This document shows positions 11,841-24,231 of a DNA stretch of 64,000 bases, piece after piece. The translations under genes and the position numbers were made by a program. The stretch is from assembly GCF_037975245.1 (NCBI RefSeq), contig NC_092568.1, positions 37,231,001-37,295,000 on the forward strand, read 5' to 3'. A model generated the notes under the pieces. That model was not told where the DNA came from. It did not search any database and saw only the letters and a program-made list of their open reading frames with translations. Origin of the DNA: Apostichopus japonicus. Its lineage: Eukaryota > Echinodermata > Holothuroidea > Aspidochirotida > Stichopodidae. The number at the start of each line of letters is the position of its first letter. Position 1 is the stretch's first letter.

Positions 11841-13728
11841 TTACCAGACACGAATGCAATTTTTGCATTCAGAATGCATTCACTTTGCCTTCTGAATTCA
11901 AAACTTTGTATTCAAAAGGTATTTTTTATGCACTCAGAAATCTGAAGGCAAATCTTGAATGCATCTTGAAGGCATAATTACATTAAGAAGACTTGCAACA
12001 TAACATTATTGAAGGCTTTATTGCATTCAGACTGGCTCATCTTTACCTGAGATGGTTGCTTCTAATTCTCTATTAAAGTAACTTTGGCACAGTGGTTTGA
12101 AATTAGTCTTTCAGGTGCAATTATGACTTTATGGATCTAAACAACCAAGATACATCAAAACATCCTAATGGACGTCTGGATAGAAAAAAAATTATTCAAA
12201 GGAGTTCGAGTACAGTATTCTAACCTTCTTGTGCACTATTTTTTTAACCTCTCTTACAGAGTATATCAGGACTGCTGCAAATTTTCGTAAGTCCCCCCCC
12301 CCCCACACACACACACATACAGTGCAAAACAGCCAAACTTTGTTGGAAGAAGTTCACGGATGGGAAGGTGTGATTGTTTGCTACTGTACCGACCAGCACA
12401 GAAGAGATGAATTAGTTTAAAACCATTATAAACGAATGCATAATCAGACAATTCATAACAAACTATTTATTGAAATGTGAGATTTCCATTGCTAGTTTAT
12501 GAAGACACTGAACAATTCCTCTCTGAGTGTGCAATTAATCACAAGGTGAAACACCAAAACCATGCACTGTTGCTGAAATGACAGTTCGTTTTAGGTGTCC
12601 ATACTACAGTATGTACACAAGTAATAAAGAGCTATTCTTTAGAAACTTAGGTGTCAGTCAAAAGAGTTTACGGTGAATTCTTTACAGTTTAGCAATCGCA
12701 TAGGCGTCACCTTTTAGAACATGAATGGGCTAGTGTGTCAGCCATTGGTGACTAAAACATACTTCTACTGTCAAAGTTTACTGGTATCAGGTTTGTTATG
12801 TCAACTTGTATGCACATGCAGTTTGTACCTCGATGTTTACTGTTCCATTTCTGTGCTTTGCATTACTGTTGCAGTAATCAAAATCAGAGCTTTAAGAGTT
12901 GAAATTAAATCTTAGATTTCCAGAAGCCTTTTTTTTCAATTTATTAAGTTGTAAAATACTTGGATATTCATACTGCAGCTACCTGCAAATAAAACCTGGT
13001 TATGTTTTAGGAGGAAAGAAGAAGTGAATATATATTACCAAGGCATAAACTTCACAATTGGGAGCAAGTTGTTGTTTGCATTATGAAAAGGGAGTGTACT
13101 TGACAAAGGCTTTAACAGGAGATTCAATCTTCAATATTAACCAAACATGCCACAGAACCATTTTAATTCTTGATCGACTCCTAGAATGACCTTGAACCAG
13201 TTCCTGGTGGGACCGATGCAACTCACTGTGTGTATGCATGTTACTACTTCATCTCTTAAATTATAATGTAGAAACCTTTCATTTGGTTGCCATGTATTTG
13301 TAGGTATAATGTAAATTTATTGGTCTAGATAGCTGTTTCAAGCTGAAAACTTGAGCACCAAAGTGGTTGAACAATTTGACATTTTTTTTCCATTCATAGT
13401 GAATATCATATTTGCATTCATTGTGAATTCAAACATTGCATTCATAATGCTTTGAATGCATTCTTTGCATTCTTGGTGAATGCAATATTTGCATTCAAAG
13501 TGAGGACAATTTTTTCATGTGAGGAGGGCTAAAGTTCATTTAAATATATTTACATTTGTTTTTGCATTCAAAGGCTAAGCTCAATTAAATATTTCGGCGC
13601 TATTGAGGGCAAAATGAATGCAAGGCAAATGCACAATGATTGCATTCAGATTTGTAGTCTTGAATGCAAACTGAATGCAATGCTGAATGCAAAGTGAAGG
13701 CAAAAATGAATGCATTCGTGTCTGGTAA
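11841..13728. mobile_element. Foldback transposon with long GAATGCA-rich inverted ends
   Basis: The left end reads TTACCAGACACGAATGCA. The right end, reversed, gives the same 18 bases. Both subterminal zones (about 11841-12040 and 13380-13728) are arrays of ATGCATTC/GAATGCA words in opposite orientation, so the ends can pair over long distances. The core has no transposase-like frame. I found no clear target duplication next to the ends, so the superfamily is open. Confidence 0.75.
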
Positions 13729-15412
13729 GCGCTGGCTCCATAATACACTTTATGTTGCATTGGACTTTTTCACTGGTACTATTATTTTGGCGGCTTTGAT
13801 ACGAACAGAATATATACAAGTGTCAACCAAACTCAATGGCGTAGACAATAGAAACACTTTTATTATAGTTTCTACACAATGTGCCTGTTAACCTGTTAAA
13901 TGATTACATGAGTTTCAAAAGTAGATTGAAAAGATGAGGAGTGAGTGGCTCCTGTGGTTGTGGAAGCTGTCTCCCATGTAAGGACGTCAAAAGGTGTATT
14001 CTGAGGCATATTTAGACTATAAAATAGGCCTATAATAATTAAGGTCTGCATGCAAGGTTCTGCTATTAAGTAACTTTAAATTATTTGTGTGGAGTTGAAA
14101 AGGGTCCACTCCCACATCTCACACGCGATCCCCGGGTATCTGTGCCTGAGTAGACATTATGCAGAGATCAAATTTTGGGCCTCTTTCTGCATTAGATGAA
14201 ATGAAACTAATGAATAAATGCTAATCAACCTAATTATCCTTGAGGATCATTGAGGATCCTTGAGGAACTTTGGTAATGACAAAGTACTGGGCCTGAAAAG
14301 AACTTAACCAAGAGCATTGCAATGTATTGCTGCCTTAAGATTGAATTTAAATCCTTCATTATATTTTTTTCATTTGTAAGTTAAGCATTGATAAGGATAA
14401 TCAGCTAGGCCTAGAACTTCAAATGAACAATCACTGTCTTTTCAAATGCTAAGTTTTCAAGGCCTTATCTTATACAGTTACAGACCACCATTGAGGTCAA
14501 GATCTTTGTCTTCATTAACATGCATTCCACATGAAACAATCCCTCTACTCTAGCAACACATTTCCATATATGATTTTAATATGACAGGCTTACTATGTTA
14601 ATATTGAACCATGCACTTATTATATCAGGATACAATCTACCATCAAACATAATTTAATTCACTGTCCTAGGTACCTGCCAAATATTACTGGCCAGGCCAT
14701 ATGTCATCCAGAAAATTGATACTGTCAAACAAATATCTGACCAGTATGAAAAAAGGGTTTTTAAAATTAGACCTAGGCCTATGACAGTTTCAACAGACCA
14801 CTTTGGATTGAGGCAGGTGACTAATAGAAGTATTATACGCTATTCGATATAGCTCCGTGAATATAGCTTAAGACTGACTAATAGTAATACTATGGTGTTT
14901 TTAAGTTAACCCTACAGTAGTCCTGTACGTATTTATATTAGTGCTACTGTGTAAGTACAGAACTGAATAGTACAGAAGGCTGTTGATCAACGGTACCATC
15001 AGGGAGTGGCACCCTCATAAATTAACATATGTCCACGGAAAATTTCATTTTCAAAACTTCTCCACTTCACTTGTCTTGTTCTACTCTTGCTACGACGTTA
15101 TTTTAGCTAACAAATTACAGAATGCTTACCTCTCTGTGTTTCAAAAAATGAAGGATAAAATATGTCCGTTGGTTGCTGACGGTTGAGAGGTGAGGCTTTT
15201 CTAATAGAGTAGTCCCGCTTAGCTTTATATATGATATATGTACTACACATAGACACCACACAAATATATTTTCGTGATACACACCGTGTGTTATGAATGA
15301 AAGCGTAGCATTTACATACAGATACACACAGCAATTGGGTGTGGGCTTGTATAGCGGAAAAGTTCCTCGCGGGAAAGTAGTCTGCGGGATCACGTCAATA
15401 TTTGCGCATGCG
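13729..15412. other. Non-coding stretch
   Basis: AT-rich. A short tandem of GAGGATC(A/C)TT words lies at 14241-14270. No exon, RNA gene or element boundary recognised. Confidence 0.4.
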
Positions 15413-15445
15413 TATAAATAGAGGGTGCGCTTCAGTAAAAAGTAC
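15413..15445 (+). promoter_or_regulatory. Candidate TATA-type core promoter
   Basis: TATAAATA at 15413-15420 sits in locally GC-richer flanks (GCGCATGCG before, GAGGGTGCGC after) and is followed by the initiator-like TTCAGTA at 15431. The transcript would run rightward. No convincing protein follows: the frame from 15613 (67 codons) has no known domain. It could belong to a non-coding transcript or an old transposon. Confidence 0.3.
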
Positions 15446-17788
15446 TTTTTCGGAAGTTTGGGGAAATTTCTGAGAGAAAAGAGAGAAAATAAGTAACAGA
15501 AAGTCAAACAAGAATCGATGAGTTCGCACAGGCAATAGCCAATTTGATGATGGACAATGGTGAGATTAAAAGTATAATTTGCTGCTACAAACCACAGAAA
15601 TTGTATTAATTTATGTGCTGCAAACTCGAAACATATTGTTCTCAACTGTGTCCGAAAGCACACAATATGATAGATTCGCCGAAATTGGTAGTGAATCAAA
15701 TATTGAAGGAAACCTTTATTAGAACGCTAAATGTTAAAAAACTTTTTAATGCTTCCATTAAAATGAATCGTTTTAATGATTTCCGTGAAATGAAAAAACT
15801 CACTAAAACAAGTTAAAGTAAAAAAGAGAAATTTTGCAGTAACTGGATGAGGACACTTTGGCACTGAGGGTAAATTTGGAACGATTTGTTCAAGAATCAA
15901 TCGGGAATAGTTAGGGCAAGAATCGAATAAAATTCGACCGTGCATTGAAAGCTTTTTAAGATATATATTTTTAATTGAATTTGAATTTCATTTTCTTGCT
16001 CCGAGGCTCCAAGAAGTTTTCAAAAAGTTTTGTCCGAAATTTGTCCCCTGAAATTTGTGGGGGGGGGGGGAAGGCAAAGGATGAGGAAGGTGCATATAGT
16101 CAAATGAAGAGCTGTTATAGTCCCATATCGTAGCTGTTGCAAGATTTTGCTTCATATTCGTGCACTTGGTAAAATATCGAGCACGGATGCAAGAGAAAGT
16201 GTATAGACACCCCTTCTCAACCTCACAAAAACATCCATGAAGATTTTATTATAGCGCCATCTCGCGTTAAAAACCGAATTATATGCACCGTCATTTGCGT
16301 CTAAAAGGCTGGGGGATGCACTGGGGTCAACCTAAATCCAAGTCCTTCCCCCTCCTGGATCTACCCTTACAACGGTATCCAGGAGGAAATGTTTTCGTGG
16401 ACGATTTTTTTTTAGTCACTTCTTCCGGCATTGCATTTTAAAAGCTAATTACACTATAGGAGGTCCAATAAAACCCCGAGTGAAATAGATACATTTGCAA
16501 GTGTCTTGAAAAATCCTGTGACCCCCGAAAACAAATGCTTGCGCCCAGTGTTGCGGGGGGGGGGGCGTTACAGGTCAAAGTTTGCGGACCGTCGCCGATA
16601 GGGTGATAGTGGTTAGATTCTCAAAACTATGCGCTTCAAGCCTCAGTATAGGCGTGAGGGGGGGGGGGGGGATCGAAAACAGCAAAGAAAGGCGTAATAA
16701 TTAAAGAGAGAAGTAAATTAAATTGCCAATAGTTATTTAATTGACGATGATTCTGAAATATACAAGTTTTTCCAAAATGTATTTGACTTAATCAAGAAAA
16801 AATAACTTCGTATCAATAGAGAAGGTATTTACATGGTGCATGAAAGTGAGTATTATAGTTTTATACGCTAGAGAGATATGATCATTTTATTGCTGGCTTT
16901 TTAAACCAATCATAGCTTTTAAGGCTAATGAAAATGAAAACCACCATCTAAGCGTAACAATTTTGAATTTTTTCAATTATTCCAAACTTTTGTAATGACG
17001 CCTAAGTTGACCGTCCCATTGACCAAATCGTCCACGTGATTCCTTTGCTGTAGAAACTCGTAGTACTAAACCTACTGCAATATTTCAACATCGCGAAACT
17101 GTTGTAGATATAGTTCTAACATATGGAAGAATACGATACATTTATGTATATAGATTACAAAAATAACACTACAACTATACGAACGTTTGCTTTTCAATGT
17201 TTCCATTGTCAAATAAGTGCAAAATAAAAAATAAAAAAAACCTTTCCCTGTACAACCTTCCCATCCCCTCCCTCCTCCTCCCCTACCCTCCACTTAATAT
17301 ACACTGATCAGCCTCATTTGTTGTTCAGCCTTTCAATGAATCAATACCTTCGATATATTCGAGGCATATTGGAAGATTATCAATAGCTATAGGATAACCG
17401 TATTTTTTTCTTACTACTTCGCCAATGGCTGCGAATAGTAGTAGGCCTATACACAGTATAAATACCTCTTGACGTGATTGGCTTGTTACAAACACAGAGT
17501 CAGAACATGGGTGACTAATTAATCAGTCTAGCTCATGATTTGGGGACTATATAATGAATTTAGTTTAGTGAAAGGAACAGATGGATCTCGTCGGTGACAG
17601 ATCTCAGAGCAAAACTTCTTAAATTTCATATGTACATTATGCTTACTTTGCGGTATAACACTTGCCGTATTCCTGAAGTGGGAATGTGTAGGAAGTATAA
17701 ATACTATTTCACATTGATTTGATGTGTAAAAAAAGTGTTATTTGCCGTTAGGTGGTGTGCCTCGGCAGAGGTGTCAATGGATTTCCGT
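15446..17788. other. Non-coding stretch downstream of the PLAC8 gene
   Basis: No exon is recognised. Poly-G runs occur at 16059-16070, 16555-16565 and 16659-16671. The part just below 17789 should hold the 3' UTR of the minus-strand PLAC8-family gene; I did not see a clear AATAAA there. The 194-codon frame at 15115-15699 (minus) is AT-driven and lacks known motifs. Confidence 0.4.
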
Positions 17789-19874
17789 TTAAGCACGTCC
17801 CTGTCGGATGTAATCCATTTCCCTCTTGGTCTGGGCCATGACGCAGCATGGACAACAAGCGTAAAGCAGACAATCGTTACAGATGGTACCCTGTTAAGAA
17901 CAAAAGAAAAGACAATAACTACATTGTAATCTATACTGACTTTTTAAAGGACAACTCAATAAGTGCACCCTGCAGGTAAGTTCACCGTGTCACGTGGCTA
18001 CATACGTCACAGAGCTTTTAATATGTTTGAAGAAGACCAAAGTTGACTTTATCACATACACATTTTTATGAAGACCGACCATAGATTTGTTTAGGGCGTC
18101 AACAACAATCAATCTCCTATACAACACCTACGTAAGAATTTTTTATCAATGTTTCGAAAGTTCCGCTATTCCCTGGCAAGTTCCCTCTCCTTTTCCAAGC
18201 CACTGTTGTTTCCCTTAGGTGCCATATTGTTATGCGTTGAGGTTTGTGTAACTATTCAAATCACCACGTGTGCGTTTTGGGTCCGTTTTGGGTTCGTTAC
18301 AGTGTGTGTTCCGTAGGCAATTCGTACCGAGTATCACGGACGGTTTGAAATTGAGGGGGCTATTGTAGTATGACTGAGATGCTGAAGGGAAGATGGGCTC
18401 TAGAGCGAAACGAAATTTCGGAACACCCTATATATATATTTATAATATAATAATATAGATATATATGATATGACTAATGGAGGGGGGGGGCACAAATAAA
18501 TTTAACCTCCGAAAACTGTACCGTCCTATTAATTTTAATGTTAACAATTTCTGTACACTTCTATATCCGCCTGAATTGATGATTGGATATTATTGGATAT
18601 TAATTTGAAATTTTCAAACAATTGTGAAATGCTTACCCGAATATTATGCTCGGTTCGGACCTTGGTACGGATGGCGACCGTGGAGCCTGGGTAGAACATG
18701 GGTAGAAGTGCGCATTCATCGGCAGTGTGCGCGATCCAACATTCCATGAAGTTAGGACAGAAGAAAGCGAGCAGACCTATTGTGTAAGAAAGAACATTTA
18801 AAAATTATAAAGTTGTGAATAAAGTTAACTAGGATCTTCATCCAAGCCCATACCCAGGGCCGAGTCATTCCACGTAACCATTTAGCTGACCGCAATTTAC
18901 TCCAGATCTTATAACAGGATCCTTTCCTAGAGAGATTTCCAAGTTATAAAACTTTGTTCGGTGTAGATTTCGCTGCTAACACTTTTACAAGACTGAATGA
19001 GCTCCTGCTACAGATGATAGTGATTATCGTTTGACTTTGATGTATATTTACTTGTTCGTTAACAGTTATTTTGTCCCATTTTCTTTTCATTTGAACAAGA
19101 ATGGACAAAAATGCATCTTCGACTAATTATCATCGACTTTTGACACTTTCAGTATACCATGGTAGAACTGAAACCGCTTATCTGCTTATTGCAGATTTTA
19201 AGAAAACAGCATCCAATATTTTAAAACAATAAAACAATAAGAAAAGAATTCACAATGTAGTATACTTACATGAAGGTAAATCGTCGAAGCAACTGCAAAG
19301 ACCAGTGGTCCATTCACGAGCTGGGGCCTGTAGCATGAAATAATTAAAACCATTGTTTTAATTTAAATGTAGTTTAAAAAATGTTCTCAACTTAAAATGA
19401 AAACCTCATAAACATATACACGAACACGATAACAAATGTCGCTGCACACTAGAAATTATAGGTAAAAGCTCAACGCCATAAAACGGCTGATATATGAGAA
19501 ACAACTTCCAGAATCCAAAGACAAGTAAAAGACTTAAAAAGGATTATTGCTCAAAACGGTTACACGCGGTCAGTTTAAACAAATAACATAGGGGGGGGGG
19601 GGGGGTGATAGGTGTGAAAAAGACAAAGGGGAACCCGGTTAAGTTCATAGAACGAACCACACAGTTCAGAATTATACGATTTCGGTTGCAAACGCAAAAG
19701 AGTGAAGGAATCAAAATCCCCCCCCCCCCCCCCCTACCACCATGGTTCATTGTCCTTCATGGATACCCCAATGGTTGCTTTTAGTATGAAAGCTTTAACA
19801 AATATTGGAAAACCTACCTTCTGTGAGGGTGATACAACAGCTGATGGTTGAGTGGTGATGATGGTGGTAGTCAT
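17789..19874 (-). CDS. PLAC8/cornifelin (onzin) family protein, complete, four coding exons
   Basis: Exons on the minus strand: 19874-19818 (19 codons), 19327-19270 (58 nt), 18776-18637 (140 nt) and 17890-17789 (102 nt with TAA). They join in frame (phases 0, 1, 0) to 118 residues, close to the about 115 residues of vertebrate PLAC8. Donors are GTAGGT, GTAAGT and GTAAGC; acceptors end CTACAG, AATAG and, after a strong pyrimidine tract, TTAACAG. Residues 1-19 are Thr/Val-rich with TQP. Exon 2 gives REWTTGLCSCFDD, exon 3 FFCPNFMECWIAHTADECAL then a hydrophobic LLPMFYPG and AIRTKVRTEHNIR, and exon 4 GTICNDC..YACCPCCVMAQTKREM. These match the family's W.TGLxxCFxD, CPC, RxKxRxxYGI and CCPxCxLxQxxRE blocks. 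CPC is changed to CPN and YGI to HNI. Family members are small cysteine-rich proteins linked to growth control, membrane association and the cornified envelope. The role here is unknown. An 18-nt 5' UTR follows an acceptor at 19893. Confidence 0.9.
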
Positions 19875-19892
19875 TTTAAGTTGGTAGTTGGT

Positions 19893-21428
19893 CTGTAAAA
19901 CAGATTTGAAATGATTAAACATTGCATAAAGGCTTACACACACGCACAGAAATATTACTCGGCTGGTATGAATTAAATTACCAACAAACAAGATTTTAAT
20001 TGAGGACATGTGTGTTTTGTCGTCGTCTAGACATGAAGCTTTTCCATATTTAAGTACAAATGAAGATTAAACTTCAATTGCAAATAATGAAGAAAGTCTG
20101 AATAATAGTAATAATTATAAAAGAAAATTTCAATAAAAGAATGTAGTAACAATAAGTAAATATCTGTAATTTGTAATCCGTAATATGTAAGGTGATAAAT
20201 ATCAAACTAAGCGAGATGAAATTCCTTTGATTTAATCAAAATTAATAAAAAATAATAATAATGTTAATAAAACGGGGAGGGGTAGATACACACTTCCCAC
20301 GGCATCAGCCAATTATTTGTTCAGAATAAGAACGAAATTAATTGTAGAAATCACAAATTCATGGAAAGGTTTTATTTTACAACAAAGAGCAGCGTTTGAT
20401 CAAATGAACCCCATTGACAAGAAGAGATCTTGTTACTTGGCGGCAAAGAGAAAATACAAAATACTAGCAAACCAATCGATTAGACAACAAATAAAGAAGT
20501 AATTGAAGATACAAAAGCCATTCATCGCTCAGAGTGACCACCATGTTTTGACATCAATGGGTGTTACTAAGGACTTAACGCATGCGCAATGACAACTTTC
20601 CTTTCCAGATATGCATTCAAATACTTAAACCCAAATGAAAAGTTTTCTTCAATGAAAAACAAATTCTTTATCAGGGTGGCATATATCTGTAATTTTGTAA
20701 TGTATCTATAAGTATATAATAAAACCATGAATATAGACATTAATCTGTAAGGAATGGCGTCCCATATATAGTCATGCTTGAACGTAAGTGTGTATACTGT
20801 TCATTTCTTTATGTTCCTTAGTTACATGTGCAAGTTCTAGTTAAATCCTTACACTGGATATCGAAAATATATATATATTTAATCACTTCTTACAGAAGCG
20901 ATCGAATAAATTTAGTTGGGCGGTGTCGCTTTACTCGTTTAGAGAACTGGCGGGCCTAGATGTCATATCAGTGAAGTCCATAATTCTTCACGAGTTTACA
21001 TGTTCATATATATCGATATAGAAAAGAGTAATGAAATTCAAGGGAAATGAGCTAGTATAAATATCACTTCTTTGAATACCAACTATTCCTTCAGTGTCAT
21101 GCAATATTCTCTCATAGAGAGATCCACATATTGCATGGGTTTTTGATTTTTGACACCTTAAAAGGCAAAATTTTGTGATAATGGGGAGAACAAACTCAAA
21201 GCAGGCAAGCAAAACATTTAAGATTCATATTAAATGATATTTGAATGCGAGGAAACATTCGGATGACCTAAAATGAAAACAATTTCGTTTTAAAATAAAG
21301 CATGCCATATAGTAGATAGCCATGTGGGGCATATGCAACATTGCTATTAACATTTCTAAGATTTAATACCCGATTAAATTGAAAGTATTTTAAAAAGAAC
21401 AGAGCAAATATGAAAAACTTTTTCTTAC
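19893..21428 (-). other. Putative 5'-UTR intron of the PLAC8-family gene
   Basis: The exon carrying the ATG is preceded on the minus strand by TCTGTTTTACAG, a good acceptor. The nearest good upstream donor is AACAAG|GTAAGA at 21429-21423. The intron would be about 1.5 kb. It contains an opposite-strand open frame at 20317-20502 that I do not recognise. The pairing is inference; transcripts are needed. Confidence 0.35.
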
Positions 21429-21600
21429 CTTGTTATTAAGATGATAATTGAGATGATGCTGATTTATTTCTGGAGGTTGACTTCTTGCCAAAGCTCTGCA
21501 GGTACTTTACAATAAAATGAGCGGAGAGTTTTTCAGATGCGTGGTGATTCTTTCGATCGTGTTCGGCGTTATGCTGCTAGAGAGCTGGGAGCTATCCCTC
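21429..21600 (-). other. Candidate 5'-UTR exon/promoter region of the PLAC8-family gene
   Basis: The segment ends in a consensus donor. Higher-coordinate sequence is locally richer in CG and contains GTTGCTAT and GTTCCTCAGCAAC at about 21620-21653, the second resembling an RFX X-box. No TATA is evident. The upper boundary is approximate. Confidence 0.25.
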
Positions 21601-23407
21601 CTATAGATACCTGAGGTTGGTTGCTATCAAGCGGTTCCTCAGCAACCGTACCCGAGTACAATAGCCGATGTGTGACGTATGCCATTCATGTTTGTTCACT
21701 ATAACAACCGGGATATTGGTATGCCATTTTCTAGGGGGGAAGCCAATAACTCTATTACGCAACACGAACAGAGGCGGCAAGCGTATTTCTTTAGAAAGTC
21801 GTATGGGGATTTGCTACCGTGGGTCAATACGGAATAACTTTGTAACTATTGTTTCTCTTGGTAACCCATTGTCCAGATCCGCTAAGACAAATCCACCATG
21901 TTTAGTGATCACTGTTTGCTTGTATGGGGTGTATCATGGTCGCCATGGTTCCTCTGAGCAAGCAATTAGGGAACCTGGTGTAGAAAGTGAGAGAGAGAGA
22001 AAGGGGAGAAAGTGAATAGGCTTGGCTGCATTAATTGTTTGTGTACATAGTCATACAATTTAAGCAAAGTATAACAGTGTAACTAGATGCCGAACATTAG
22101 GCGGAAAGGAAATAGTGCATGTAAATGTTAACTTGTATTGCTAACGGGAATAAAAGGAAGCAAAACATGCTACAAACATTACTAATGTTCACGGCGAATG
22201 CTCTTCTTCAGCAGGCATAGTTTTTGAAAATGATACGGAGTGATATTATATACCGACTGGAAAGTATATTTTCTATTTTAGTATGCTACATTGTGGGGTA
22301 ATGCAACTTCATTGATAGGGCTGATTGATACAACAACTTGCTAAGGCATGTATCTGGCTATCTATCAGCATATTATAAACAAGTATACAAAATATTCATG
22401 AGCACAAAATTACTGCCCAGTCCATGCTATAGTGAAGGGTTTGGGATGTGGGTGGGGTAACAAGTAGAGTTTGGTATGATTCGCATATTGTTGCATAACT
22501 CGATCCTGGTTTACCGTCCATCACCATCCTTAGCAAATCAGTTGAAATTTCGACGAAAAGTCGACATTTTGAAAGAGGAAATGTATAAAAAGACAAAAGT
22601 AGGATTTTTTGTTTCGAAATAAAATATATCGAGAAAAAATGGTTGGAATTTTCCATATAGGCCTATATTGAAATATATATTTCATCTATATTTGACAACA
22701 ATTCCCTACACATTTATGAGAAGCTGTACTATCCTGGGCCATGACCATGTATGAATGGAGTATTATGCTTCAAATGGGGGGGGGGGTGGGGGTGGAGGCA
22801 GGTAAAAATTTAGCTCGTGCATCTTATTGGAGGTATATAGAGTACATACTTTGTCACCGCGGATCAATGTTTGAGATTTAATATTTAGGATGTGGTCTTG
22901 CATCAACCCCCTTTCCATGATCTTTCTCCTAACTAGGAGTACTCCAACTGTCTCACCAGTAACGCCTCCTCATATTGACATCTCTTTTGGCTAAGGTCAT
23001 GTGTTGCATTCCCCTTCTAGGGGGATCGTTATACACACCTGACGATATCAAACAGTCACGGTCTCGATGTGGGGACCGGGTGGGGGAGGGGGGGGGGGGT
23101 GCGGGTACAGTGAATGGGGTTGAGAGGGTTGGATCAGTCGGTTCGTTTTTGCGTTTTTCGTGCCCAGAATATATATATTTTTTTTAATTCAGTATTAGCA
23201 AATATATTCTAGCTAATGAATTGTATTGTGATGGGATTTTCCTATTGATATCAGGGGCATAAAGGAGCTGGGAGGTGTATTTACTCCTTTTCCATATCTC
23301 GCACTCTCCTAAAATAGAAACAATACCCATTGTTTGTTAAAAATGTATAAGGTGAGAAAGAAGAACAAAATAATCACATTCCGAGGAAATTTCATTTTAT
23401 TTTCTAT
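21601..23407. other. Non-coding stretch
   Basis: Contains poly-G runs at 22778-22786 and 23087-23099. The 115-codon frame at 21668-22015 has no recognisable domain. Nothing else could be supported. Confidence 0.4.
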
Positions 23408-23525
23408 CACTGACATAGTACTTTCTCTCTCTGACAAAGTACTTTCTCTCTCTGACATAGTGTTTTCTCTCTCTGACATAGCGCTTTCTCTCTCTGACAT
23501 AGTACTTTCTCTCTCTGACATATAG
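23408..23525. repeat. 21-bp minisatellite, ~5.5 copies
   Basis: The unit is CTGACATAGTACTTTCTCTC plus T, with point changes (CAAAG, GTGTTT, GCGCTT). Because 21 is a multiple of three, all six frames stay open or closed together. That explains the repetitive SERES-type open frames on the minus strand and LSLSDIV-type on the plus strand; they are not genes. Confidence 0.95.
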
Positions 23526-23785
23526 TACTGTTGTGCTTGATAATCGTTACAAGAGAACAAGAAATATCTCCAAATATTCCCTGCACACTTATGCGCATAT
23601 CACTTAGCATATCTCTTAATAAAATTGACGTACCCACTATACTCCTCTGTAAATAGTTGTGAATATTAACAAAAATACAAAATTGATTAGTGGATCTATA
23701 TAGGTTGTACTTTATAATAACTATAAGTACTAGTTTTTAATATAGCTGGCTGTTATTATAGCACAAGCTCGCAGGTATACCCAAT

Positions 23786-24223
23786 CATAGGCGTAGGAGC
23801 CTAATTTGATTTGGGGGGCTGTAACGACTTGCCCGAAAAATATAACCAAATTTTTTCGCGCGCTACGCACGCGCTCAACATTGTAATGTGCATATCATAT
23901 AGACATTCATCGATTATTACGGAAATCATATGCAAATAACCGATAAATGCCTATATGCACATTAAGATGTTGAACGCGCGCGCGAAGCGCGCGAAAAATT
24001 TTGGTCATATTTTCCGTGTTATTACCCTTCCATATTGGTTATAATTATTGGGGAAGTCGTTACAATCATAATATCAGTTTAATCATTGAAAAAACACATT
24101 GCAAATTATTCTTCTTTCAGTAGGTGCCCGAAAAATTCTCAGCATATTGCCCGAATTTTCACCAAAAATTTTGGTTGGGGGGCTGCAGCCCCCCCAGCCC
24201 CCCCCCCGCCTCCTACGCCTATG
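23786..24223. mobile_element. Non-autonomous hAT-like foldback MITE with exact 8-bp target duplication
   Basis: The ends are CATAGGCGTAGGAG and its reverse complement. The flanks carry the exact direct repeat TACCCAAT at 23778-23785 and 24224-24231. Inside, the halves pair almost fully: the CGCGCGCTACGC block near 23860 mirrors the GCGCGCGAAGCGCGCG block near 23980, and the TAATGTGCATAT words mirror each other. The element could therefore fold into one long hairpin. The right subterminal region carries GGGGGGCTGCAGCCCCCC. No transposase is encoded. The 8-bp duplication with CA..TG ends fits the hAT superfamily. Confidence 0.9.
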
Positions 24224-24231
24224 TACCCAAT

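Noticed and set aside
15115-15699. Longest open frame in the window (194 codons, minus strand)
   Set aside because: AT-driven composition, no recognisable domain, no splice or start context. It overlaps the opposite-strand promoter candidate.
20317-20502. 61-codon lysine-rich frame (MFRIRTKLIVEITNSWKGF...)
   Set aside because: Lies in the putative 5'-UTR intron of the PLAC8 gene on the opposite strand. No family recognised and no splice context.
23408-23525. CRISPR-like regular repeats
   Set aside because: Units are contiguous with no unique spacers, in a eukaryotic context. This is a minisatellite.
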